Positions 15,820 to 24,014 are shown, counted from the stretch's first letter. The stretch: DNA of 45,704 nt from Ancylobacter amanitiformis (GCF_030814815.1 NZ_JAUSVR010000023.1:1-45704); one strand, 5' to 3'. Numbers and translations: made by a program. Notes: generated by a model not told the origin, from the sequence alone.

Positions 15820-16746
15820 TTAGGCGCCGCCGGATCCGAACCGATAGACCGGGATGCCCATCTTGCGGGCCTTGTCGGCCAGATTGTCCTGAATGCCGGT
15901 GCCGGGAAAGATCACGACCCCGATCGGCACCACGTTCAGCATCTGGTCATTGCGCTTGAAGGGCGCGGCCTTGGCGTGCTTCGTCCAGTCGGGCTTGAAG
16001 CCCACCTGCGGCACCTTGCGGCTGTCGGCCCAAAGGGACGCGATCTTTTCGGCGCCCTTGGGCGAGCCGCCATGCAGCAGCACCATGTTCGGGTGCTTGG
16101 CGTGGATCTGATCGAGCTTGGCCCAGATCTGCCTGTGATCGGCGGTGTCACCACCCGAGAAGGCGATCTTTGGCCCGGCGGGCACGAGCACCTCGTTATC
16201 CGCGCGCCTCCTGGCGGCGAGGAAATCCCGGCTATCGATCAGCGCCGCGGTGAGATGGCGATGGTTGACCCGTGAGCCGGCCCGTGGCGTCCATGGCGAG
16301 CCGGTGGCGATACGGTAGCGGTCGGCGGCGGCCTCACGGAAGGATTCCATGCCGTCGCGCCGGCCGATCAGGTTCATGCCGATGTCGATCAGACGCTCCA
16401 GCTCGAGAGACTTCACCTCCGAGCCGTCCTGTTCGCGCTGAAGCTGCTTCTGGGCCTGCTCATTGTCGTCGAGCTTCTGTTCGATCCGGTCCACGGCGCG
16501 GTGGAACATGTTGACGGTCGACCAGAGGAGATCAGGGAGGTCGGCATCGAGGCTGGTGTCGGTGATCGTGGCGACCAGGGCATCGAAGATGTCGGCGATG
16601 GCGCCTTCGATGAGGCGGTCTTCCGGTGGCGGGCGCTGGTCGCGCTCATCCTCGGAAGGACGATGGCCGTGGAGCTGCAACTCCTGGATCAGCTGCTCGG
16701 TCGGGGATGAGACGTGGTGCGGCTCGTGGTCGTCATGCGCGCTCAT
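15820..16746 (-). CDS. DUF2493 (SLOG-superfamily) domain protein
   Basis: 308 residues. The N-terminal 160 residues are mostly helical and charged (DRIEQKLDDNEQAQKQLQRE suggests a coiled coil near 90-120). The C-terminal domain carries the DUF2493 pattern: PAGPKIAFSGGDTADHRQIWAKL, then LLHGGSPKGAEKIASLWAD and GVVIFPGTGIQDNLADKAR, a Rossmann-like nucleotide-binding SLOG fold. These proteins are common on alphaproteobacterial plasmids and ICEs; a role in nucleotide sensing or defence has been proposed for the superfamily, but it is not established here. Confidence 0.88.
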   Translation of the reverse strand: MSAHDDHEPHHVSSPTEQLIQELQLHGHRPSEDERDQRPPPEDRLIEGAIADIFDALVATITDTSLDADLPDLLWSTVNMFHRAVDRIEQKLDDNEQAQKQLQREQDGSEVKSLELERLIDIGMNLIGRRDGMESFREAAADRYRIATGSPWTPRAGSRVNHRHLTAALIDSRDFLAARRRADNEVLVPAGPKIAFSGGDTADHRQIWAKLDQIHAKHPNMVLLHGGSPKGAEKIASLWADSRKVPQVGFKPDWTKHAKAAPFKRNDQMLNVVPIGVVIFPGTGIQDNLADKARKMGIPVYRFGSGGA

Positions 16747-17061
16747 GGGATGCTCCGTCGGTTTGGACCGCGACCTTCGCGGCCTTCATGGCGACGAAGC
16801 CGTCGGGCGGGACGGACCTGCACCCGGAGCGAAGCGAGAGGGCCGCAGCGCCAGCGGAGGATGGCGATAAGCCGGCGATTTTGCCTCGCGATGGAAAGCG
16901 GCCCGAAAGCCGCGCCGGAAAATCGTCGGCGGCAGCCATTGCCGATCCGGCCCGGCTGGCGGCCGATCGCCCTCTCGAAGGCACAAGGCGCGGTCCTCTT
17001 GCCGTGACTGACGCATCCTTGCGGGTGTGGCAGCCACGGATCGCGGTTCGGCCCGCTCCGG
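16747..17061. other. Intergenic stretch without a supported gene
   Basis: About 315 bases between the toprim and DUF2493 genes, GC-rich, with open frames on both strands that look like shadows (high Arg/Pro/Ala, no family pattern). I see no T-tract terminator or clear promoter. Confidence 0.4.
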
Positions 17062-18096
17062 CTATGGGGCCAGGTTCATGAAGCGCGCCACGTCCTCTGG
17101 GGCGAGTTGCACCCGAACACCCGTCCGGAGGGCATCGCAACCGAGCCGCTGGAGATCCTCGTTGAAGTCCCCGAGTGCTGGCGACAGGCAAATAGCGTCG
17201 ATCCCCTCGCCGTTCGCCCGTTCGATCAACGTGTCCCGCGCGGCGTCACCGGCAGGATCGTTGTCGCGAACGATATAGAGCCGCCTCAAGGCAGGTGGGA
17301 ACAGGTTGGCGGCCAGATGCGATGCCGAAAGCGCCGGTGCTATCGCCATGTTGGGCAGAACCTGCCGGAGCGACAGCATGGTCTCGATACCTTCGCCTGC
17401 CGCCATCACTCTACCGGGCACACCGATCCGGACGGCAGATCCAAGCAGATCACCCATCGCCTTGCGCGGCGTGTCGACCGGAGCCTTGTCCGAACCGTCG
17501 GGGGCGAGCCAGGTGCGGTGTACGCCGGTGATCCTGCCTGTGAGATCGGTGACGGCGGCGATCATGGCGGGCCAGGTCTCGGTCGGGCCGTCGTCAGGCT
17601 TGTAGTAGCAGCGCGGATGGAAGCGCAGGTTTCCGGCTCCGTGCAAAAGCGTAATGCCGCGTCGGCGCAAATACGTCTCTGCAAGGGTCCCGGCGAGGGG
17701 CTGCGACATGGCGAACAACCGGCGAGCCGCTTCGACCGACCCTGATGGAGCCGGTGTGACACAGCGACGTGGTGCTGAGGGCTCCGGATCGGGATGCGGC
17801 AGGCTGAGAAACGTCCGCGCTTCCTTGGCAACATCTGCGAAGTCGAGGAGCCCCAGCGATCCCCGGATGACGTGGAGAAGATCGCCATGTTCGCCGGTGG
17901 CGGCATCGGACCATTTGCCCGCCGGGCCCTTCGCGGATGCCTGGAGCCGGACAAAGAGCGAGCGGCCGGGCGTGTTTCTGATATCGCCGACCAGCCAGTA
18001 GCGGCCCTCTCGGCGCCCATTGGAGAGATAGTGACGGCAGGCCGCCTCCGCCCGATCGGCGAGCCGGCGCGACAGATCGTGAGCAATCCCGGACAT
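17062..18096 (-). CDS. Toprim-domain protein (plasmid primase/DUF7146-like)
   Basis: 344 residues. N-terminal region (RYWLVGDIRNTPGRSLFVRL; GKWSDAATGEHGDLLHVI in pieces) precedes a Toprim domain with GEGIE at 234-238 and DND at 278-280, the acidic residues that bind Mg2+. No zinc-ribbon CHC2 cluster is seen, so it is probably a Toprim_3-type plasmid protein rather than a full primase. Starts at ATG 18096, only a dozen bases after the U-tract of a strong terminator downstream of parB, with no clear ribosome site. Confidence 0.88.
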   Translation of the reverse strand: MSGIAHDLSRRLADRAEAACRHYLSNGRREGRYWLVGDIRNTPGRSLFVRLQASAKGPAGKWSDAATGEHGDLLHVIRGSLGLLDFADVAKEARTFLSLPHPDPEPSAPRRCVTPAPSGSVEAARRLFAMSQPLAGTLAETYLRRRGITLLHGAGNLRFHPRCYYKPDDGPTETWPAMIAAVTDLTGRITGVHRTWLAPDGSDKAPVDTPRKAMGDLLGSAVRIGVPGRVMAAGEGIETMLSLRQVLPNMAIAPALSASHLAANLFPPALRRLYIVRDNDPAGDAARDTLIERANGEGIDAICLSPALGDFNEDLQRLGCDALRTGVRVQLAPEDVARFMNLAP

Positions 18097-18107
18097 GGCG
18101 AGCTTTT

Positions 18108-18142
18108 CAAAAATAAAGGCCCGCCGACAGAGCCGGCGGGCC
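18108..18142 (-). terminator. Intrinsic terminator between parB-like and toprim genes
   Basis: In transcript sense: a nine-pair stem GGCCCGCCG/CGGCGGGCC (18118-18142) with a 7-base loop, then TTTATTTTT at 18117-18109. This is a textbook Rho-independent terminator on the minus strand. It lies so close to the toprim ATG (18096) that transcription of toprim requires read-through or an initiation inside or just before the hairpin. Confidence 0.8.
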
Positions 18143-18165
18143 GAGGTTCAGGATCGTGTTGAGGG

Positions 18166-20229
18166 TTACTCCGCCGCCACGGCAGGGGGGATGTCCGTGG
18201 TGTCTTCAGTATCCTCAAGACTCTCGTCTTCGCCCATGGCCGTTGTGCCGTCCTGCGCCGCCGTTCCTTCGCCGGCCTCCGGTTCGGCTCCGCGCAGCGG
18301 TTCCGGCAGCCAGCCGGTGTCGGCCAGCAGCGTTTCGGCCTCGCGGGCCATGTCGCCCTTCTTCAGGTGCGCGATGCGCTCTGCCGCACGCGACCCCTTC
18401 GCCTCGCTCACCGCCTGCAGAATGCGGGCCTTGGTGACACGGCCGAGAAAATTGTCCACGGTCGGCCTCCACCCGGCGGCCGCCATGTCGAGGTCAACGG
18501 CCCGGGCGAGCTGGTCGGCATGGTTGAGCGCGCGCGGGCGCCGGTTCCAGGCCTCATGAACGGCGTTCACCGACAGGCTCACCACATGGGCGAACAGGCC
18601 GGAGTGGCTGTCGCTGTCCCAGTCCCGCAGAGCCTCCCAGAGATCGGCCGAGTCCTTCGGCAGGACCTTGGCCCAGCCCTCATGCCGGGCGTGGATCGCC
18701 GCGGCCGAGGCGCTGTCGTTCAGCCCCGGCGCCTGCGCGCTGAAAGCCACGCTCTTCAGTTCGAGTTCGAGGCAGCTATCCGAGCCGTAGCGGTAGAAGC
18801 TCTTCAGCGTCAGGGCATGCAGGGCCGCGAGGAAGGCGACCTCCGGCCGCTCGCCCAGCGCCTGGCGCAGGCCGAGTGTGCGGTGCGAGGTCAGCTCGGT
18901 CATCAGCCGGTCCGAGAGCGCCGACAGCCCTTCGTCCTCCTCGGGCTCGGGCATCGGCGCATCTGCCATGACGGCCTCGCCGGTACGCATGGCCGCCGCC
19001 GCGACAAGATGAGGCCCAGCGTTTTCGACGGTGGCTTCGGGCTCCACCGGCAGTTCGTCCTCGGGCCGCACATAGCCGCGCTCAATACGCGGCGTGCCAT
19101 CATGGGTGATGCTGACGAAGGCGCCGGCGCGCGCCACATCCAGCGGATCGAAGGTGATCGGACGCGCCTCAAAGGCCTCGATCGCCGTCTCGATCTCGCC
19201 GAGCCGCGCATCGACCTCTTCCGGCAGTTCGTCCGCCTCGGCATAGGTCTCGGACAGGCGATCATATTCCGCCTTCAGTGCGTCGCGGCTGGCTTCCTCC
19301 TCCGTAGTGAGTGGAATGGCCTCACCGCGCAGCTGGCGCAAGCCGTAGGTGTGGCCATAGGCGAAGTCAGGGGCCATCTCGACCCACTTCCAGCCCTCAG
19401 TGGTGACAGCGTCGGCCTCGGCCTTGAGCTTCTCGGCCACCAGCCGGTCGACCAGCGCGACATCCTGCAGCCAGCCGCCATCATCGCCCTGGAACAGGTC
19501 GCGCAGGATGGTGCCGCCGGCCTCGATATAGGCCTCGAGGCCGATGAACTGGGCCCGCTTGTCGCACGCGCGAACCGCCCCTTCGGTCAGCATGCGGCGG
19601 ATGGCATAGGGCTGCTTGTCATAGGAGGTCTTCAGCCGCTCGAAGACCTGTTCCTGGCGCGCATGGTCGCCGGAGACAGTGAAGGCCATGAGCTGGTCGA
19701 GCGTCATGCCGTCTTCGGCATAGACCTCCAGCAGCACCGGTGAGATCGAGGCGAGCTTGAGGCGCTGCTTGACGACACCGACGGAGACGAAGAAGGCGGC
19801 CGCGATCTCTTCTTCTGACTGGCCCTTCTCGCGCAGGGCGAGGAAGGCGCGGAACTGGTCGAGCGGATGCAGCGGCGCGCGCTGGATGTTCTCGGCGAGT
19901 GAATCCTCCTCGGCGATGCCGCCTTCCCGGATGACGCAGGGCACCGGCGCGGTCCTGGCGAGCCGCTTCTGCTTCACCAGCAATTCCAGCGCCCGATAGC
20001 GTCGCCCGCCGGCCGGGATCTCGAACATGCCCGTCTCGACGCCGGCGCCATCGACGACAGGCCGAACGCTGAGGCCCTGCAGCAGGCCGCGGCGGGCGAT
20101 GTCCTCGGCCAATTCCTCGATCGAGACCCCGGCCTTGATGCGCCGGACGTTCGACTGGCTGAGCAGGAGCTTGTTGAAGGGGATGTCACGCGAGGGCGAG
20201 AGCGTGATCTTCTGAACATTGGTCGCCAT
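18166..20229 (-). CDS. ParB/RepB/Spo0J-family nuclease-like protein, large plasmid type
   Basis: 687 residues from ATG 20229, with GGAGG nine bases upstream; a GTG at 20238 is less likely. The ParB N-terminal domain is clear: IPFNKLLLSQSNVRRI, then AGGRRYRALELL (73-84) and LAENIQRAPLHPLDQFRAF (111-129), followed by a HTH (EEEIAAAFFVSVGVVKQRLKLA in pieces). The long acidic C-terminal half (about 300-687) is typical of the large ParB-like proteins on alphaproteobacterial elements, which are distinct from chromosomal ParB (about 300 residues). ParB proteins use CTP for sliding-clamp formation; whether this branch does so is unknown. No ParA neighbour, so it may not be a segregation protein. Confidence 0.9.
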   Translation of the reverse strand: MATNVQKITLSPSRDIPFNKLLLSQSNVRRIKAGVSIEELAEDIARRGLLQGLSVRPVVDGAGVETGMFEIPAGGRRYRALELLVKQKRLARTAPVPCVIREGGIAEEDSLAENIQRAPLHPLDQFRAFLALREKGQSEEEIAAAFFVSVGVVKQRLKLASISPVLLEVYAEDGMTLDQLMAFTVSGDHARQEQVFERLKTSYDKQPYAIRRMLTEGAVRACDKRAQFIGLEAYIEAGGTILRDLFQGDDGGWLQDVALVDRLVAEKLKAEADAVTTEGWKWVEMAPDFAYGHTYGLRQLRGEAIPLTTEEEASRDALKAEYDRLSETYAEADELPEEVDARLGEIETAIEAFEARPITFDPLDVARAGAFVSITHDGTPRIERGYVRPEDELPVEPEATVENAGPHLVAAAAMRTGEAVMADAPMPEPEEDEGLSALSDRLMTELTSHRTLGLRQALGERPEVAFLAALHALTLKSFYRYGSDSCLELELKSVAFSAQAPGLNDSASAAAIHARHEGWAKVLPKDSADLWEALRDWDSDSHSGLFAHVVSLSVNAVHEAWNRRPRALNHADQLARAVDLDMAAAGWRPTVDNFLGRVTKARILQAVSEAKGSRAAERIAHLKKGDMAREAETLLADTGWLPEPLRGAEPEAGEGTAAQDGTTAMGEDESLEDTEDTTDIPPAVAAE

Positions 20230-20236
20230 GGAAGGC

Positions 20237-20313
20237 ACCTCCGCGACGGGCGGCCGGGAGCCTCTCTCTCAGCCTCCAACCCGTCACGAAGCGCAGCGCC
20301 GCCCTCTCACTCT
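20237..20313 (-). promoter_or_regulatory. Conserved 5' leader of the parB-like gene
   Basis: This 77-base leader matches the leader of the DUF932 gene (21598-21673) at about 61 of 77 positions by my hand alignment. Conserved blocks in transcript sense are AGAGTGAGAG, CGTGACGGGTTG, GGCTG, GAGAGAGGCT, CGCCCGT and the ribosome site GGAGGT. GACGGG and CCCGTC can pair to close a stem just upstream of the ribosome site. Confidence 0.6.
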
Positions 20314-20349
20314 GGAAGGCAGCGCCGCAGAACCGTGGATGCGGAAGAG

Positions 20350-20391
20350 CGGAAAGCCGGAGGCACGGATGTCCGCATCTCCGGCTTTCCG
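20350..20391. terminator. Long hairpin downstream of the DUF932 gene
   Basis: CGGAAAGCCGGAG at 20350-20362 pairs with CTCCGGCTTTCCG at 20379-20391: 13 perfect pairs, 16-base loop, four bases after the DUF932 stop. No T tract. The duplicated DUF932 fragment at 41258-41791 includes only one arm of this hairpin and breaks off near its loop. Confidence 0.6.
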
Positions 20392-20395
20392 GAAA

Positions 20396-21589
20396 TCAGG
20401 CCGCCCGATCGAGCAGCTTCTTGGCCCGGCCCTCGAGGTCGAGCCGGGCATCCTGGTGGGGTTTGTCGCGTGCGACGGCAGTGATGCCCTGCACGAAGTC
20501 GAAGATGCTCTCCGGCTTGTGCCCTTCCTCGGCCAGCACAGTATCTATGATCTTGGCTGTCTCCACCTTGGAGAAGCCCCGGTTGCGCAGGAAATCGCTG
20601 CGGTCCTCGTCGGTGCGCGCCACGATCTTCTCCCGTGCCGCCTTGATGCCGTTGACGAAGGGCATCGGCGAAGAATTGGCGAAGCGGGTGAGTGCCGGGG
20701 CCGCCTCATGCGCAAAGCGCGAGGCCGCGTATTTGGAGTGGCGGATGGTGATTTCCCGGAAGTCCTCGACGCCCCAGAGATTGCGGTTCTGGCACACGGC
20801 ACGCAGATAGAAGCTGGCGATGCCGAGCGTCTTGGCGCCCACCTCCGAATTCCAGCAGTAGAAGCCCCGGAAATAGAGGTCCGGCGAGCCGTCGGGCAAA
20901 CGCCCGGCCTCGATCGGGTTCAGATCGTCGACCAGGAAGAGGAAGACGTCCCGGTCGGAGGCGTAGAGCGTCGTCGTATCCTTGGTGATGTCGACACGCG
21001 GATTATAGACGCCTGTGGACCAGTCGAGCACGCCCGGCACCTTCCAGCGCGTGTCGCCGGTGCCGTTGCCGGCAATGCGCTGCACCGCCTCGACCAGCTC
21101 ATGATCGTAGATCCGGCCATAGTCCGGGCCGGTCACCGCGCGCAGTTCGACGCGGCCATTGGCGGTCTCAAACGTCTTGATCTGCTCGGCGCGGTGGGAG
21201 GTCAGCCCATATTGCAGATTGATGCCAGCTAGCGCAGCGGGAAGCTGGCGCAGATAGGCGGCCGGCGCCCCGACCTGGGCCGCGAGCTGGCCGAAGGACC
21301 AATGGTTCGGTTCGACGGGCGCATCCGCCCCGGGGAGCACCAACGCCAGCCGCTCGGCATTGGAGCGGCTCGCCTCCACATGGATGCGGGGCGTCTCAAC
21401 GAGGCGCGACCGGCTGTGATCGGCCCGGCCCCGCACCATCGCGGCCAGCTCGCCGAGTGACAGGAACCGTTGGTCATCCGGCCGGGAGAACCACTCCGAC
21501 GACACGCGGCCGACCCGTTCGCCGCGCGTGACATCCACCTTGTAGCCGCCACTGACGTCGCGACCGGCATCCAGAACCTGCATGTTCAT
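20396..21589 (-). CDS. DUF932 domain protein
   Basis: About 397 residues from ATG 21589, preceded by GGAGG; the TTG at 21598 is an alternative. Recognised by NHWSFGQLAAQVGAPAAYLRQLP, then AVTGPDYGRIYDHELVEAV and the LYFRGFYCWNSEVGAKTLGI stretch typical of DUF932 (phage/plasmid-like TIGR03299 relatives). The function is unknown; genes of this family accompany ParB-like and DUF736 genes on mobile elements in alphaproteobacteria. The 3' half is duplicated in inverted orientation at 41258-41791. It shares its leader sequence with the parB-like gene, suggesting common control. Confidence 0.9.
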   Translation of the reverse strand: MNMQVLDAGRDVSGGYKVDVTRGERVGRVSSEWFSRPDDQRFLSLGELAAMVRGRADHSRSRLVETPRIHVEASRSNAERLALVLPGADAPVEPNHWSFGQLAAQVGAPAAYLRQLPAALAGINLQYGLTSHRAEQIKTFETANGRVELRAVTGPDYGRIYDHELVEAVQRIAGNGTGDTRWKVPGVLDWSTGVYNPRVDITKDTTTLYASDRDVFLFLVDDLNPIEAGRLPDGSPDLYFRGFYCWNSEVGAKTLGIASFYLRAVCQNRNLWGVEDFREITIRHSKYAASRFAHEAAPALTRFANSSPMPFVNGIKAAREKIVARTDEDRSDFLRNRGFSKVETAKIIDTVLAEEGHKPESIFDFVQGITAVARDKPHQDARLDLEGRAKKLLDRAA

Positions 21590-21597
21590 GGGGATCA

Positions 21598-21673
21598 ACC
21601 TCCATCACGGGCGCCGGAAGCCTCTCTCCCAGCCCTCAACCCGTCACGGAAATCCGGTCCGCACTCTCACTCT
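21598..21673 (-). promoter_or_regulatory. Conserved 5' leader of the DUF932 gene
   Basis: Second member of the leader pair described at 20237-20313. It contains the same ordered blocks, including AGAGTGAGAG at the 5' side and GGAGGT at the ribosome site. Two copies in front of two different genes imply co-regulation by a protein or RNA-level mechanism. Confidence 0.6.
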
Positions 21674-21686
21674 CCGGACGAAGTCA

Positions 21687-21715
21687 TCCGCCGTCCAGAA
21701 GATGAGGACGGCGGA
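21687..21715 (-). terminator. Hairpin after the NADP(F420)-type reductase gene
   Basis: TCCGCCGTCC and GGACGGCGGA form ten perfect pairs around a 9-base loop, 19 bases beyond the reductase stop on the minus strand. No T tract, so termination may be Rho-assisted; it also insulates the DUF932 leader. Confidence 0.5.
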
Positions 21716-21733
21716 CGATCCTTCCGAAGATAG

Positions 21734-22378
21734 TTAGATCTTGATGAACTGGTGGGCCGACAGCGAGCCGAAGGGCAGCTGCGCCAGCGGTCCACCGATG
21801 TCGAGCGGGCCGAGATCAACGGGGAAAAATCCGATGGCCTCGATGATCGCGCGAACCTCGGTCTTTGCGGCCGCGTCATCGCCTGAATAAAACAGCACGC
21901 GCTTGCCACCCGACGCCTCGGGCTCATTCAAGACGTTGACGTCGAGGTGATTGAACGCCTTGACCACCCTCGCGCCCGGAACGTACTGGCGGAATATCTC
22001 GCTCGAGTGCTTTCCACCGAGATCGACCGCCTTGATGCCATAGGCCGCGAGGGGATTGCTGGGGTCTGTCGCATCGGGTGAATTCGGATCGATGAATTCC
22101 ACCGGGTTGGTGCCGTCGATGACGATCCGTCCGTTCCAGGCCGGCAACGCGCCGAACACCTTGCTGGCATCGACCCAACGGACCGCCGCCAGGACAATGT
22201 CGGCGCTGGCCGCCTCTTCCACGGTGCGTGCCTTGATGGAGGGCCCGAGTTCCTGCACCAGGGCGGCTAGAGACTGGGGTCCGCGGCTGTTCGAGATCGT
22301 GGCCGAGATTCCCTTGCTGGCAAGGGCCCGAGCGAAGTTAGAGCCGAGGGCGCCTGCGCCGATGATACCAATACTCAT
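21734..22378 (-). CDS. NADPH-dependent F420 reductase-like oxidoreductase
   Basis: 214 residues. Begins with a dinucleotide-binding fingerprint MSIGIIGAGALGSNFARALASKG, with ISNSRGP after the second strand, as in NADP-preferring members of the NADP_oxidored/F420 family. ADIVLAAVRW and KAFNHLD are also family-like. In bacteria without F420 such proteins are NADP(H) oxidoreductases of unknown partner. Transcribed away from an Rrf2 gene; a TGTC-N11-GACA palindrome lies upstream at 22493. Part of a redox cluster. Confidence 0.85.
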   Translation of the reverse strand: MSIGIIGAGALGSNFARALASKGISATISNSRGPQSLAALVQELGPSIKARTVEEAASADIVLAAVRWVDASKVFGALPAWNGRIVIDGTNPVEFIDPNSPDATDPSNPLAAYGIKAVDLGGKHSSEIFRQYVPGARVVKAFNHLDVNVLNEPEASGGKRVLFYSGDDAAAKTEVRAIIEAIGFFPVDLGPLDIGGPLAQLPFGSLSAHQFIKI

Positions 22379-22492
22379 GATGGTTTCCTGATGAGTGGGG
22401 GACTTGGGCGGATGGGAACCGTCAGTGCCCCCGGAAGGCTGGACGGTCTCTCACTGTTGCTTTCAGGCCTCAGCGGAACTTAAATGATTATG

Positions 22493-22511
22493 TGTCATCG
22501 CTTCTATGACA
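22493..22511. promoter_or_regulatory. Rrf2-type operator upstream of the reductase
   Basis: TGTCATCGCTTCTATGACA, a 19-base palindrome (arms TGTCAT/ATGACA) in the gap between the Rrf2 stop and the reductase start. The same TGTC-N11-GACA frame recurs at 22992-23010 upstream of the Rrf2 gene itself. Confidence 0.65.
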
Positions 22512-22527
22512 GTTAAAGGCAAAACGA

Positions 22528-22974
22528 TTACCAGACGAGCGGAATAGAGAACTTACCGAGCCGGGCGACCTCGGAAGCAATGTCGGCTATTGTGGTCTTT
22601 CCGAGTTCATCTTCGAGCGCCGTGCGAGCCCGCAACAAAGTTGGGCGTATGGCCTCAAGTATGTTGCCACCCACAGCGCAGTTTTCGCAGGGGGGTGTCC
22701 TGTGCACTGAAAACAGCTCGGTGTCTTCGACGGCCTCATAGACATCGAGCAGCCGTATCTTCTCGGACGGCTTCGCCAACAAGGCGCCGCCGCCGGCGCC
22801 GAGCTGCGAACGCGTCAGTCCCGCTTCGCTCAGGCGGGACAGCAGCCCCCGGATGACCACCGCTCCGGTATTTGCCGAATAGGCGAGATCCTCGGAACGC
22901 AGCGGCTTGCCGTCGCTGACGGCGAGTGCCGTCAGGACATGGACGGCGACGGCAAACCGCGTACTGGTGGGCAT
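22528..22974 (-). CDS. Rrf2-family transcriptional regulator
   Basis: 148 residues from ATG 22974 (GTG 22977 is the alternative). Winged HTH at about 1-65 with RSEDLAYSANTGAVVIRGLLSRL and GLTRSQLGAGGGALLAKP, then the dimer helix. Cysteines 96 and 99 in PPCENCAVGG sit where Rrf2 proteins bind Fe-S clusters or sense thiol stress. Probably a redox or electrophile-sensing repressor of the adjacent reductase and of itself, through the paired 19-base palindromes. Confidence 0.88.
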   Translation of the reverse strand: MPTSTRFAVAVHVLTALAVSDGKPLRSEDLAYSANTGAVVIRGLLSRLSEAGLTRSQLGAGGGALLAKPSEKIRLLDVYEAVEDTELFSVHRTPPCENCAVGGNILEAIRPTLLRARTALEDELGKTTIADIASEVARLGKFSIPLVW

Positions 22975-22991
22975 CACGAACCTCCCTTATC

Positions 22992-23010
22992 TGTCGATAT
23001 GACTACGACA
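22992..23010. promoter_or_regulatory. Rrf2-type operator upstream of the Rrf2 gene
   Basis: TGTCGATATGACTACGACA, arms TGTCG/CGACA with 9-base spacer, 18 bases upstream of the Rrf2 ATG. Same 19-base frame as the site at 22493. Confidence 0.65.
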
Positions 23011-23013
23011 CAC

Positions 23014-23943
23014 TTATGGTCCTGTCAACGAGCCACCCGACTGGCTTTCGTTCGGGCACTGTTTCAGGCGCTCGATCATCCACCGGCCAGCGGGGCCGGG
23101 CGGCGCCGCGTTCCGGTAGACGGCGGACATGGGCAGCTTCAATCCGCCAGGCGGCACATCTTGGATCGAGAGTTCCACCAGCCGTCCCTCGGTGATGTCC
23201 TTGGTCACGGCATGAAGCGGCATCCCGCCCCAGCCCAAGCCACTGAGAAGAAAGGCGTGCTTGGCAAAGAGGTCGGCCAGCCGCCAGGTTGATGGCGACA
23301 TGACACCGAACTCCCGGCCTGCGGAGAGGTCGGATCGGTCCGTCAGCACGAGCTGGACGTGCCGCGCCAGCTCGTCGCGCGGAATGAGGCCGGCATGGGT
23401 CGCCAGCGGATGGTCGACGCTCGCGACCATGACGAAGTCGATGCTGGTGACGCGCTCGGCCACCAGCCCGGCGGGAAGCGTCGGCAAGGAGACGACAAGG
23501 CCAAAGCTGGCGCGCCCATCGATCACGGGTTGCACGACGCCGCCGAGCGCCTCGACATAAAGCCGCAACGGCGTGGCCGGAAACTGGTCGCGGAACTCGC
23601 GAGCAACCTCGGCGATCACGTTGATGGGAAAGAAGACATCGATGACCGCGGCGAGTTCCGCCTCCAGCCCGCCGGAAATCCCCTTGGCGCGGGCCTTCAT
23701 GCCGTCCACACCCGCGACGACGCCCCGTGCATCGGCCAGCAGGATCGTGCCTTCGCGCGTCAGACGGGGATAGCGTCCGCTGCGGTCGAACAGCGCGACG
23801 GCGAGCTGGACTTCAAGGTTGGCGATGGATTCGCTTACCGCCGACTGCGTGCGCCGCAGGCGCCGGGCGGCGGCAGAGAAGCTGCCTTCATCGGCCGCGG
23901 CAAGGAAGGTCCGCAACTGGTCGAGTGATACGCTGTCGAGCAT
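23014..23943 (-). CDS. LysR-family transcriptional regulator
   Basis: 309 residues from ATG 23943 (MLDSVSLDQLRTFLAAADEG). HTH near residues 8-65 with GSFSAAARRLRRTQSAVSESI, followed by the effector domain. A longer open frame up to 24084 adds only low-complexity sequence. Divergent from the azoreductase gene at 24147, with a palindrome between them, so it most likely controls azoR, doxX and the flavin oxidoreductase. Confidence 0.9.
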   Translation of the reverse strand: MLDSVSLDQLRTFLAAADEGSFSAAARRLRRTQSAVSESIANLEVQLAVALFDRSGRYPRLTREGTILLADARGVVAGVDGMKARAKGISGGLEAELAAVIDVFFPINVIAEVAREFRDQFPATPLRLYVEALGGVVQPVIDGRASFGLVVSLPTLPAGLVAERVTSIDFVMVASVDHPLATHAGLIPRDELARHVQLVLTDRSDLSAGREFGVMSPSTWRLADLFAKHAFLLSGLGWGGMPLHAVTKDITEGRLVELSIQDVPPGGLKLPMSAVYRNAAPPGPAGRWMIERLKQCPNESQSGGSLTGP

Positions 23944-23995
23944 GCCAGCGTCCTGTATGGCCTGGCTGGAGGATAGCCCGGTCGCCGTGCTTATG

Positions 23996-24014
23996 CCATC
24001 GGTATAGCCGATGG
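23996..24014. promoter_or_regulatory. LysR operator candidate in the lysR/azoR divergent region
   Basis: CCATCGG-TATAG-CCGATGG, seven-base perfect arms and 5-base spacer, placed 53 bases upstream of the LysR ATG and 133 bases upstream of the azoreductase ATG. LysR proteins bind interrupted dyads of this kind in divergent promoters. Confidence 0.6.

Noticed and set aside
18367..19743. 458-residue plus-strand open frame
   Set aside because: Antisense shadow of the parB-like gene; composition rich in Arg/Gly/His with no family pattern.
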